18,096 bases of DNA from Podila epigama. Lineage: Eukaryota > Mortierellomycota > Mortierellomycetes > Mortierellales > Mortierellaceae. The notes under the pieces were generated by a model. The model saw only the letters and a program-made list of their open reading frames with translations. It did not search any database and was not told the DNA's origin. Location: positions 1-18,096 of the forward strand of contig JAAAVE010000005.1 of the NCBI GenBank assembly GCA_015679605.1, written 5' to 3'. This document shows positions 8,366 through 18,096 of this stretch, piece after piece. Positions within the stretch are counted from its first letter, which is position 1, and every line of letters begins with the position of its first letter. The position numbers were made by a program, and so were the translations under genes.

Positions 8366-9522
8366 ATGAAAGCAGGATCTCCCGCAAAGGCAACAACTAC
8401 TCAAGTCGAGAACAAAGTTGAAGTGGTTACCGTCTCCACAGCTGAGGAGGCCGTCTCCTTTCTCGAGGTCTTGGACAGCAACCCCACCAACCCCACCAAG
8501 AGCAGCGCCAATGGCGTCCATGCTGAGCCTCGTGAACTCCCCATCTTCAGTAACCCACTCCTCGCCAATGCCACTCAAGCCAATTCTGTCCCCATCAAGT
8601 CAAAGGTTGCCCGCGTAAAGGCTGGCGGCAAGACCATCCAGGTGCTCAGGATCAGCGCCCCCAAAGTTGACGGCGAAGTTGTGGTCATGCGTAGGATAGA
8701 CACTGATCTCGTCAACGCCACAGCCATGTTCAATGCCGCCTACCCTGCCGTCTCTGAAAAGATGAACGTCAAGGAGAGCGTCTATGTCGCCCGTAAATAC
8801 AATGGCACTCATGAAAAGATGGGGGCACTCTCAGGAGTCTGGTAAGTATCTAATGTGTCGATATGTTAGTACATGATGGATTGTTTGGTTGTGTGTAAAA
8901 GTCATGCACTAACGCTCCATGATTTTTATCCATCTACTTTTGTCTACAGGATCTCTATTCCTCAAGGTATGCATGCATTCAAGGCAATATTTTTTTAGAG
9001 AAAGAGATAGACAGAGAGGGAGAGGGAGAGAGACGACGACGATACTGATGACAAGGACATTGGTTCTCACAAACCCTTTGCTTCTTCCTTCATAACTTTT
9101 GACCATTTGCAGCTAGGGAACTTGCCAAGGAATACGGAATTGACGCTTTTATGCGCCCACTTTTGGAGGCAGCTGCGCCAAAGCCAGCCAAGGAGGAGGC
9201 TACTACCCCTGTTATCAGTACTACTACAACTGCTGTAGAAACGATTGAGCAGACAGTTGTTTCGGAAATGACGATAGTTCAGGAAACAGTCGAAGAAAAG
9301 ATGGAGCAGGATGATATCGCTGAGGCTGTTGAGGAAACTATTGAACAGATCCAAGAATTGTCAGTGTCTGAAGTGGCAGGATTGAAGCGCAGGATTGAGG
9401 AACTTGAAACGCAGGTCTCGAGGGATCAAAAGAAGTTCCGTGGACTCGTTACCGTTGCTGTCGGTGCTGTGGGCATTGCTGCAGCCTCGGTCATTCCTCA
9501 AGTCCTCCCTTACTTTTCTTGA
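8366..9522 (+). CDS. bqt4: Bqt4-like tail-anchored KilA-N/APSES-domain protein
   Basis: Three exons, 8366-8841, 8950-8966 (a 17-nt microexon) and 9113-9522, give 300 aa. Residues 1-75 are low complexity. Residues about 80-185 form a KilA-N/APSES-like domain: RRIDTDLVNATAMFNAAYP, then GVWISIPQARELAKEYGID and PLLE. A Thr/Glu-rich acidic linker follows (about 185-245), then a heptad segment GLKRRIEELETQV (about 247-272). A hydrophobic C-terminal helix spans residues 275-299, with one residue after it. This order (APSES-like fold, coiled coil, C-terminal membrane anchor) is that of fission yeast Bqt4. Bqt4 sits in the inner nuclear membrane, binds Rap1 and tethers telomeres. Soluble APSES transcription factors (StuA, Swi6/Mbp1) lack the anchor. 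The domain family is confident; orthology to Bqt4 is inferred from architecture. Confidence 0.8.
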
Positions 9523-9956
9523 ACGTTGCGTCCTCCATGACAACGTTTCCCGTCCCTGAATTTTTGTTTCTTTCTCTTTTTTTGTCTGATATAACGGATT
9601 TGACATCCCTTTCTTTTCCTTCACGCACCAACATACACCCAACTAATAGCCTCTTTTTTTTATTTTTATTTTTATTTTTTTGACATGAACACGAACTTTT
9701 TGGAATGACAATGAATGATATGTAAATAATATGAAAATAAGTAAAATAAAGATTTACTTGACCGAGTCAGGCTTTGAAAGCCTTTTGAAGGTATTCCGGG
9801 CTGAACGGTTGAATGCCAAGCCGAAATTGAAAAAAATATGACTCTGGGACTAAATATAGGTTGGTTGGTTCCTTTTTGTACATCTCAAACCAACAAAACT
9901 GTCCAAAAGCATTCATTGATTGACATTCATTCTCATCAAGCACAATTCGAGGAAGC
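9523..9956. promoter_or_regulatory. 3' flank of the Bqt4-like gene and chitinase promoter
   Basis: This 434-bp gap has a T/A-rich stretch (about 9650-9685) and an AATAAA poly(A)-signal match at 9745-9750, probably for the upstream gene. A TGACTC core at 9839-9844 and an A/T-rich TATA-like ACTAAATATAGG just after it sit about 100 bp before the chitinase start. No ORF of note is seen. Confidence 0.45.
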
Positions 9957-11520
<1,564 letters not shown>

Positions 11521-12425
11521 GTAGACTTGTGTTAGTACATAAATGAAATATGGTGGATGAAGAGAGTATTTCCAGAAAGGCACCCCACGAAGAAAAAGAG
11601 ACATCATGGGTGGTGGAAATGCAATGAACGATGCATTCAGTCAAGAAGTGAAAGAGAAGGAGGAAAAGGAGTAGGAGGAGGAGATGGTGATGGTGGTCAA
11701 GGTGGTGGTCAAGGTGGTAGAGGAGTGAGTTAACCACCACACCCATGTTTGCTATCCTCTTTGGAGGGATTCTTGGCTTCATTGCCTTGGGACATCCATC
11801 GTTAGCATGGTCAATGCTTGCTCGTCGTAAACGATATTATCAAACTTTCGTCCCACTCACTCACATTTCTTTTACTACTGGTACCGGTGGAGATCAAGCA
11901 TCCATACGACCATTTGACAAATACCGTTGCTTCTCGTCTCGCTCATTCTATTCATTCACACGCGATGGGTCCTTATCACTCGACCTGCGGGTTGACATTT
12001 TTTGCGTGAGATTTTTTTTTTCTCACTTGCCGAAAAACAAAAAGGTGGTCTCCACCGTCATGGCCTTGACCAAAGTCAGTTCTACGTTGTGAACCTCTTA
12101 CTTATTTCTTTCTTCTCCTAAAGATGAGACCCTAGCGCAGCAAACGCACATCATCTTTCGAACGAGACAAGTATTTGACAAAAGGCCATGAAAATGAGTC
12201 TTTTTAGGTTTTTTTCAACACCCGTCAAAACCGTGGTAAAAAAAAAAAAAAAAAACGGCAAGCCGCTCTGAATTTGGTGGAGACGTCGGACTCGGAGGTT
12301 CTTTCTCCGAATCAAGAAATTGGTGGCGCAAACACACTAAAAAAATGTCAAAAATGAATGGGAATGTACAGATCGTTTTTTCTTCTTCACCATTCCCCCA
12401 TTCCCCCTCGTCCATTTTACAATCC
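11521..12425. promoter_or_regulatory. Chitinase 3' flank and promoter of the HD-domain gene
   Basis: This is a 905-bp gap. It begins with a GGT/GAG-rich stretch containing two copies of GGTGGTCAAG (about 11690-11715). A 115-codon open frame (11745-12092) starts with a hydrophobic segment (MFAILFGGILGFIALG), but it has no recognised domain or upstream promoter, so I do not call it a gene. An A-run of about 19 (about 12238-12256) and a C/T-rich tract right before 12426 follow. The latter supports 12426 as the HD gene start. Confidence 0.45.
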
Positions 12426-13458
12426 ATGTCACTCAATGCACTCATTCGTTCAGAAGCTGAGGCTCTTGTAAAGGAGCAAATGGCAGCCTATGATCCTTCG
12501 CATGACTGGCTCCATGTCGATCGTGTACGCCGTCAAGGTATATAATAGAAAAAAATTATCTTGCTCGCCTGGCTTGATCTTGTAGCACAACAACGTAAAC
12601 AATCTAACCCTTTTCTTCATGTAATCATGACAATCCCCCAGCTTTAAAGATCGCAAGGGAAGAATCTGCTACTGGTAAAACGGTTGATGTAGAACTCGTC
12701 GAGTTGGCTGCTCTGTTCCATGATATTGGCGACGCAAAGTTCCACAAGGAGGGGCAGCCCACTGGCCGTGAAATCGTCATGGCGTTTCTCGCTCGTCACC
12801 AGTATGCCAAGGCCGATGAGGTCGCCAAGATTGTCGAGAACGTATCATTCCGCAAGGAACTTGCTGGATTGAAGAATCCCTGGGCAGAGAACTCTATTGA
12901 ACTGCATATGTAACTAAAAATGAGAATGGGAAATGATTGCGGCAAGGATAAGGATGCAGTTCTTGTAACTGCTTTTTTTTTAACGTATTGAATCTAACCC
13001 TGTTTGTTTGTTTGTTTGTTTGTTTGTACTTTTTGTCGTATTGTTAGTGTCCAAGATGCTGACAAACTGGACGCGATCGGGGCTTTTGGTAATTGACGAT
13101 CGATCGTGGTTGCTTAATTGAATATCCATCTTACTGAACTCAAAAAATCTCACAAAGTTGTTTGTTTGTTTTTTCCCTCTATGCTCTAGGGATCATGCGC
13201 TGCGCCGCCTATAGTGGTTACAAGAACAGGCCATTGTACGATCCCGCAGAGAAGGCGCAATTGAACATGACCTATGAACAATACCAAGCACAGACCAAGG
13301 CCAATACTGGTTGCGCTATCAGTCACTTTCATGAAAAGTTGTTCCGTCTTAAGGATATGATGAAGACCCCTTCGGCCATCAAGATGGCACAGAAGAGACA
13401 TGATCTTATGGTTCACTTTGTTGAACAGATTGAGCAAGAGTACTCCATGGATGAATAA
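12426..13458 (+). CDS. HD-domain phosphohydrolase, YpgQ/YedJ-like
   Basis: Four exons, 12426-12537, 12642-12909, 13048-13088 and 13190-13458, give 229 aa. The HD-superfamily metal-binding residues are visible: His26-Asp27 and His30 in SHDWLHVDRV, His64-Asp65 in ALFHDIGD, and Asp132 in VQDADKLDAIGAFGIMR. The block GYKNRPLYDP matches the bacterial YpgQ/YedJ group, for which nucleotide (dNTP) pyrophosphohydrolase activity is reported. The substrate of the fungal protein is unknown. An in-frame ATG at 12345 would add 27 residues (a Ser/Pro-rich stretch). I prefer 12426 because the added part is translated from a pyrimidine-rich, leader-like tract and the family usually begins close to the first HD helix. 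The short third exon (41 nt) encodes the DAD motif. Introns 2 and 3 contain TTTG repeats before their acceptors. Confidence 0.88.
13000..13028. repeat. TTTG tetranucleotide repeat in HD-gene intron 2
   Basis: About six consecutive TTTG/TGTT units lie about 20 nt before the exon 3 acceptor at 13047. A shorter copy of the same repeat precedes the exon 4 acceptor (about 13157-13171). They act as the U-rich part of the polypyrimidine tracts. Confidence 0.75.
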
Positions 13459-13608
13459 TCTGACTACAGAGACGACATTCGTATGAACGCGGCATAGATG
13501 ATATGAAAACGGAAAAAATTGTAATGTTACAATATATATAAAAAAAAAGTACTATGCAATTGATATGAGTCTATCTTCCACGTATACACACTATGCTCCT
13601 TGTTGACC
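13459..13608. terminator. Convergent 3' intergenic region (HD gene / EFM7)
   Basis: The two stop codons face each other 150 bp apart. The gap holds a perfect 7-bp inverted repeat (13518-13524 and 13527-13533, ATTGTAA/TTACAAT), followed by an (AT)n and A-rich stretch. It probably provides overlapping 3' ends for both transcripts. That role is inferred from position and A/T-richness. Confidence 0.45.
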
Positions 13609-14609
13609 TTATTCCAACCACATGATGTATCCATGGACCGTGGCCCTGACCTCCTCACTGCCTGGATCCTCCATGAACATGGGTGCCATTTTCTCCTCCA
13701 AGACCTTTTCAACCTTGAATCCAAATCCTCCGAGGTCTCGCTCATCGTCTGACGATTCATCGCCTGATGGTGGTTCAACGACAGGCGCTGCAGCAATCTC
13801 AAAGAACTTGTTGTCAGCATCTGCGAGCCAAGGGCGGTGATGCGTGAAGAAGACAAAGACGCGCCCTGTCTTTGGTTTGAGGGTCTCTTTGCAGGTCTTG
13901 AGCATCGCGCGGTGCTGAGAGTGGTTGAAGAGCAGATCAGACAGGATGATGGTATCGTACATGACTTTATCCGTGCCTGCTGGTACAGATCCTGTCGTAG
14001 GGTCCATGTTGGGGTTGAGGTTAGCAAGCAAGGGGCGGGTGTTACTGCCCCAGAGGTATCCTTGAACAATAACGGTGCCATCCTGAACCAAAGTTGGAAT
14101 GTTCAGTTCTGCGTTGTACTGGATATTGTTGATGAGAGATTCATCGGGGTAGTCAGTGACAACGACCTATTTGTTTAATGAAAATGTAGAGTAACAGATT
14201 TAGAGGTTTAGTTTAACAAACAAAGAGTTTTCCCGATATGTTTGGGGGTGAATGGGAAGCCTACCGCATCGAGTCTTATTAAAAAACGGATCTATACCTT
14301 GGTTGCACCGTTGACAGCAGCGACAAAGCTAGGCAGAGCAGCGCCAGCGCCGAGCTCTAACACGTTCTTTCCCAATGAATGTTCTGGATGAGAATCCAAC
14401 CAGTTGGCAAACATCTTTGCGGCATTCCAAAGATGATGGCCCCACAATGGATGGGATCCAACAAGACGCAATCTGATTTCATGAGGCGTCTTTTCTTTGT
14501 TGTCTCTGGTGAAGACCTCAAAAGTGGGCTCTGGTGGTGGTGGAGTGAATTCACGAGGGAGCGCGAACATGCCGCCAAGCTCGCCTTCCGAGTCTGATCC
14601 TGAAGACAT
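13609..14609 (-). CDS. EFM7: EFM7/NNT1-type protein N-terminal and lysine methyltransferase
   Basis: Two exons, 14609-14298 and 14166-13609, give 289 aa. This is a seven-beta-strand SAM methyltransferase. In yeast Efm7 (Nnt1) methylates the N-terminus and adjacent lysine of translation elongation factor eEF1A. Visible motifs are the substrate-side block GSHPLWGHHLWNAAK (51-65), SAM motif I VLELGAGAALPS (83-94), the ribose-binding acidic strand VVVTDYPD with Asp109, and the post-motif DLLFNHSQH (181-189) that is characteristic of this branch. The Ser/Asp/Glu cluster at about 238-248 (GDESSDDERD) is an acidic loop before the last strands. Length is close to the yeast protein (261 aa). The ATG at 14609 follows AAAAAC and is the first in frame. 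Subfamily assignment is good; eEF1A as substrate is by homology. Confidence 0.9.
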
Positions 14610-15378
14610 GTTTTTTGTGTTTTTGAATGCCTTGGAGTGATGATTAGGATGCAAGGGGTCCAGACAAGAAAAAGGTCTTTGATGTCCTACTCCATGTACA
14701 ATGCACCCACACAACAGCTACAACGAAACCTTTTTTTTTTTTCAACCCTTTATTTTTTATTTATTTTTTTCTGAGTGACTGCCTTCATTTTATCAAATCT
14801 ACGCATTTTATTGGTGGGAGATCTGACAAATGAAACAAAAAGACTCTCTCACTTCGCCGAGACCTCCCTCTCGTGGCGTTGAAATTGACTATTGGCGTGA
14901 GTCGAAATGACTTTACACCTTGACTGTAATTAATCCACTTTTGTCGTTCCTTCCTTCCTTCTTTCCATCCATCCATCCATCCATTCATCCCTCTTCCATC
15001 CCTCTCCATCCCTCTCCCATCCATCTCCCGTCCATAGTCTGTCGTCCACGTATAATTAATTCTAGCACAGCACGACCTAACTACCATGTGATCTCTTTTA
15101 CGTTATTTTTCACGAGTCACTTTAATTTTTATTTTTTTTCCACTCTTATCTCCTTTTACTGCTTGCGGCTAAGCATTGCTTACATTCTGACCCCCATTAA
15201 CTCCATCGAACCATTGAATATATTCACTTTAATACCTCACTTATAATTCCCTCACACCTTTCCCCCATTCTTTCTCTTTCTTTCTCTCTTTTCTTTCTTC
15301 GTCGCCCTTCTTGTCTTTTCTACTTTTCACCATCTGTCCCTCGTCCCTTTTGTCACTCAGCACTCACACTTTTCAGAA
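14610..15378. promoter_or_regulatory. Divergent promoter region EFM7 / mitochondrial carrier
   Basis: This 769-bp gap lies between divergent genes and has no recognised gene. It includes a T-run/ATTT tract (about 14729-14770), a CCAT/CATC microsatellite-like stretch (about 14964-15036) and a long C/T-rich leader directly before 15379. Two 6-of-7 matches to the Gcn4 site TGASTCA are present (TGAGTC at 14898-14903 and GAGTCA at 15114-15119). These are of interest because the downstream carrier belongs to the arginine pathway. Confidence 0.45.
14964..15036. repeat. Imperfect CATC-rich simple repeat
   Basis: Tandem CATC units near 14966-14990 grade into CATCCCTC-type units up to about 15036. It is a simple-sequence tract in the promoter region. 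Confidence 0.7.
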
Positions 15379-16855
15379 ATGGCCCATTCATACAACCCCT
15401 TCCCTGAGGGCAAGCTGACTGATCTTGCTGCCACTGCACAAGAGACCAAAGTCGTCATTTCGGAAAAGAATGAGCAGTCGCTCAAGGACTTGGCTTTTGG
15501 CTCTGTAAGGACCCCCCACCCTCGTCCCCTCTCTCTTTCTTCATTCTATTGCATTCTTTTGTGTCTTGTCTTGCCTTGTCTTCTCCTTGCTCGAGTTGCA
15601 ATTCATTGTGTCCTTGTATGTTGTCTCTAAACATTTTCTATCCTCACGATTGGCACCGAAAATTTCAAAAAGTTTGCAGGTGTTGTAGGCAAGATTGTCG
15701 AGTTTCCTTTTGACACTGTCAAGGTACGACTACAGACGCAACCACTGGATGTGCCCATCTTCAAAGGACCCTTCGATTGTTTTCGTCAGACGATCAGAAA
15801 TGAGGGATTTCTCGGTCTGTACAATGTAAGTTGCAATCCCCTCACTCACTCTCACCTCTCACCTCCCCCTGTTTTTTTCTTCCCTCATTCATTCCGCCCC
15901 AACATGGCCTGTGCTCATGAAATACCTCTGTGCGCGCACGCCATGCTGCAATGTCACACCCCAAACAATGCATGCAAAAATAAAGATGTTGATTATCTAT
16001 TACGATATTACGATAATTCGAAATGTCTGACTCGTTCTATTTTTTTGTTTATTTTCCATCGATTAGGGTCTCTCCTCGCCTTTGGTGGGAGCAATGTTAG
16101 AAAACGCGGTCCTCTTTGTGGGATACCGACGTGCGCAAGATGCCCTCCGAGAGCTTATGGCCGTACCAGATGTCTCAGGGACAGCCGACGCGGCACCCCT
16201 TAGCATCCCTATGCTTTGTCTCTCTGGTGGTATCTCTGGCGTGTTTGCCTCAATGGTGCTGACGCCTGTGGAATTGGTCAAGTGTAAAATTCAGGTCCAA
16301 CAGATTGGGCACCTCTATACCAAAGACTCCAAGACAGGGCCTCCCCCAAAGGCGCTCCACAGTGGACCCCTCAGTGTCGTCCGACACATTTATACCCAAC
16401 ATGGCATCCGTGGTTTCTATCTTGGCCACTTTCCCACTTTTTTGCGTGAGACTGGTGGAGGTGCTGCCTGGTTTGGCTCGTACGAGGCCATCTGCCGTCT
16501 TTTGATTGCACGCGAGCAGAAGCATGCACCAACAGGCACAACCGTGACACAGAGTGATCTGAGCGCGCCACAGCTGATGCTGGCAGGTGCTATTGCAGGC
16601 ATGGCATACAATTTTATCCTCTTTCCTGCTGATTGCATCAAGAGCCATATCCAAACACAAGACGAGCTCCGGAGTCAACGCGCGCATGGCGCCCCAGTGA
16701 AGCGCCTAGGCTTTATTGCGACTGGTAAAGAGATTTTCCGCTCAGAAGGCATCCGTGGCCTGTACCGTGGGTGCGGCATCACCGTCGCGCGCTCGGCACC
16801 CTCCAGTGCGGTCATCTTTTTGACATACGAGACTCTCTCTCGACAGTTTTCTTGA
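15379..16855 (+). CDS. ORT1: Mitochondrial carrier, ornithine/basic amino-acid type (ARG11/ORT1)
   Basis: Three exons, 15379-15504, 15673-15825 and 16067-16855, give 355 aa. It is an inner-membrane carrier of the SLC25 family. Three repeats carry the signature Px[DE]xx[KR]: PFDTVK (54-59), PVELVK (160-165) and PADCIK (280-285). The even-helix block FLRETGGGAAWFGSYE contains the Arg-Glu pair (220-221) at contact point II, seen in amino-acid carriers. GKIVEFPFDTVKVRLQ and the NAVLF block agree with yeast Ort1/Arg11 and Neurospora ARG-13. Those carriers export ornithine from the matrix for arginine synthesis. The N-terminal extension of about 40 residues has no clear function. The exon 2 start uses AAAAAG|TTTGCAG. 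A second AG seven bases later would shift the frame into a stop, so the upstream site is preferred. Ornithine versus a related basic amino acid is inferred. Confidence 0.88.
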
Positions 16856-16905
16856 TGAACCCTCTCTATGGCTATAATTCTACAACTCAACCCTCCCCAT
16901 CCGCA

Positions 16906-16950
16906 TATCCGTATCCATATCCATGTATCCATTAACCATATATCCATCGC
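16906..16950. repeat. Imperfect ATCC/ATAT simple repeat
   Basis: Repeated ATCC(G/A)TAT-like units follow the stop codon of the carrier gene and lie in its probable 3' UTR. Confidence 0.6.
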
Positions 16951-17093
16951 ACAATTCATCCCTCCATCCAGTGATCGATTTCATCCTCGCTTCCACCCTC
17001 CCCTCTCTACTAGATTTTGCATTCATGATTTTATCTTGCATACAAGTACATCATTCTATCAATAAGAGCATTTCGGTTTCTGTGCGCAATCTT

Positions 17094-17131
17094 GGGTAGG
17101 AGGGCAATCATGGGTTGGAGGGAGTGGAGGG
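17094..17131 (+). other. Putative G-quadruplex-forming tract
   Basis: Five GGG runs (17094-17096, 17102-17104, 17112-17114, 17120-17122, 17129-17131) are separated by 5-7 nt. This meets the common G3+N1-7 pattern. It lies intergenically, downstream of the carrier gene. Folding is inferred only. Confidence 0.5.
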
Positions 17132-17641
17132 AGTGGAGAAGCTGTTTCTTCTCCAATTAATTGACAAGCGATAGACGGATAGCCCAACTGCAGCGTGTTT
17201 GAGAGTTGCACAAGATGGTCACAGTGCATAGACACTTGATGTAGGACACGCGTAAACTATAGGATGCGTGTCTGTTATGAATAATTGGCATTACCCTGGA
17301 CTTTTGTACTTTCAAGGCCTGACATCTCCCGGTGTATTGTCTCATGTTATATGCTGAAAGGTACGCAGAGGTGACGCGTAAATGCTCATGCATATGGGGA
17401 ACCATAAATAGGACGCCATCCATCCAAGGTTAGTCGTAGAAAATATATTAAATGTAAATGAATGAAGGGTTCCTTCCGTAGAAATAAGGATGGGTCATCA
17501 TCATTTATGAAACTGAACCATTTTAAAGTTTCATGGACAGAACGGCGATCTGCCAGTAACGAAATTTTTACAGAACAGACAGTTGTGCAGGGCGTTGCCT
17601 TACTTGTTTAATTCTCTTCACGAGCAAAAGAAAAAAACAAG

Positions 17642-18096
17642 ATGAGTGGCGATAATCTCGAGGATTTTCAACAGGCGACGAGGCAAGTGAGAGCAAGAGC
17701 GAGCTGTTTCTTTTTTCTTTTTTTGTGTGTGCTGTGTGGATTTTTTATAAAGCTCAAGCTGAGTTTCAGCTTTTTTTTTTTTTTATTTTTTTTTATTATT
17801 ATTATTATTCGGCATGCAACGAGGACCGAAGGGGTTGCGAGACGTCGTCGATGAATTAAAGCCATACTGTGAATGTGGGCCATTTCGCACACACTTTGAT
17901 CTTTGGATGGAGGTAGAAAAATAAAAAGAAACAAATGCTGTGTCTTTTGCGGACGTGCTCTTTTGTTTTGTTTGTTTTGTTTGTTTTTCTCTCTCTTGGA
18001 AGGGACGCTGGGATGAATGGAAGGATGCAAGAAATGTGGGGTATTGCTCTGTTCTTAGTGCATTGGTGCATGTTCTTGTGAACCCTTCATTTTTTT
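17642..18096 (+). CDS. Candidate 5' part of an unidentified gene, cut by the window edge
   Basis: An ATG at 17642 opens MSGDNLEDFQQATRQ and is followed by a consensus-like donor CAA|GTGAGA (exon end 17686). In-frame continuation is possible through exon 17832-17912 (GLRDVVDELK, then YCECGPF, then FDLWME) and an exon from 18003 that stays open to the window end (GRWDEWKDARNV…). All three join in phase 0. The joins were chosen by me and are weaker than for the other genes. The first acceptor (CCGAAG) lies about 30 nt past the T-rich tract. No family is recognised. The Cys-x-Cys and the aromatic F/W spacing are notable but not diagnostic. Confidence 0.3.
17771..17810. repeat. T-run and ATT triplet repeat
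   Basis: A long T-rich stretch passes into about five ATT units. It lies in the proposed first intron of the candidate gene at the right edge, and could be its polypyrimidine tract. Confidence 0.7.

Larger units (their letters stand above)
16856..17641. other. Intergenic region after the carrier gene
   Basis: This 786-bp stretch has no recognised gene. It begins with imperfect ATCCATAT-type repeats (about 16906-16950). An AATAAG poly(A)-like motif lies near 17060. A G-rich tract at 17094-17131 has five GGG runs. A minus-strand open frame (17423-17157) shows no family motifs. The right end is probably the promoter of the candidate gene at 17642. Confidence 0.45.

Noticed and set aside
9000-9060. 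Possible C/D-box snoRNA in intron 2 of the Bqt4-like gene (a TGATGA-like C box)
   Set aside because: No D box (CTGA) with a terminal stem at a suitable distance was found.
8366-9522. Ordinary StuA/Swi4-type APSES transcription factor
   Set aside because: The C-terminal membrane helix and lack of ankyrin repeats fit Bqt4-like architecture better, although DNA binding is not excluded.
11745-12092. 115-codon plus-strand open frame beginning with a signal-peptide-like hydrophobic stretch
   Set aside because: No family motif is visible, the codons run through T-homopolymers, and it sits between a chitinase 3' end and the HD promoter. Most likely a chance frame.
13837-14178. 113-codon plus-strand frame
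   Set aside because: It is antisense to EFM7 exon 2.

Overview
This window is nuclear DNA of a fungus. It holds nine complete, mostly intron-containing protein genes and one possible truncated gene at the right edge. Every intron I placed (24 in all) is GT-AG, most are 80-180 nt, and nearly all exon joins are confirmed by reading-frame continuity plus conserved protein motifs. Fungal-type pyruvate dehydrogenase kinase, a GCN4-type bZIP, PHS1, TOM22, EFM7 and an ARG11/ORT1-type carrier all point to Fungi. Frequent introns, moderate GC and many T-rich or CATC/ATTC-rich leaders would suit an early-diverging lineage such as Mortierellomycota. That placement is an inference, not a demonstration.

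Layout. Bases 1-754 hold no recognisable gene, only a pentanucleotide repeat and the 3' end of the first gene. Three minus-strand genes follow: a GCN4/CpcA-type bZIP activator (755-1880) with a long leader carrying two upstream ORFs, a mitochondrial pyruvate dehydrogenase kinase in eight exons (2766-5108), and the very-long-chain 3-hydroxyacyl-CoA dehydratase PHS1 in five exons (5521-6747). PHS1 shares a short divergent promoter of about 205 bp with TOM22 (6953-7544, plus). Three more plus-strand genes follow: a Bqt4-like tail-anchored KilA-N/APSES protein (8366-9522), a GH18 chitinase without a signal peptide (9957-11520), and a YpgQ/YedJ-like HD-domain phosphohydrolase (12426-13458). An EFM7-type methyltransferase (13609-14609, minus) converges on the HD gene. 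A mitochondrial ornithine-type carrier (15379-16855, plus) is divergent from EFM7. A candidate 5' gene fragment starts at 17642.

The genes do not form one pathway; this is ordinary eukaryotic gene order. Two are linked by theme: the GCN4-type regulator of amino-acid biosynthesis and the ornithine carrier, a class of gene controlled by GCN4 in other fungi. Mitochondrial function recurs (PDK, TOM22, ornithine carrier).

The most interesting signals are the GCN4-like two-uORF leader, the Bqt4-like nuclear-envelope candidate with its 17-nt microexon, and the chitinase intron that falls directly before the catalytic glutamate. I found no mobile element, CRISPR array, rRNA or tRNA. I see no sign of an entirely new multi-gene system.
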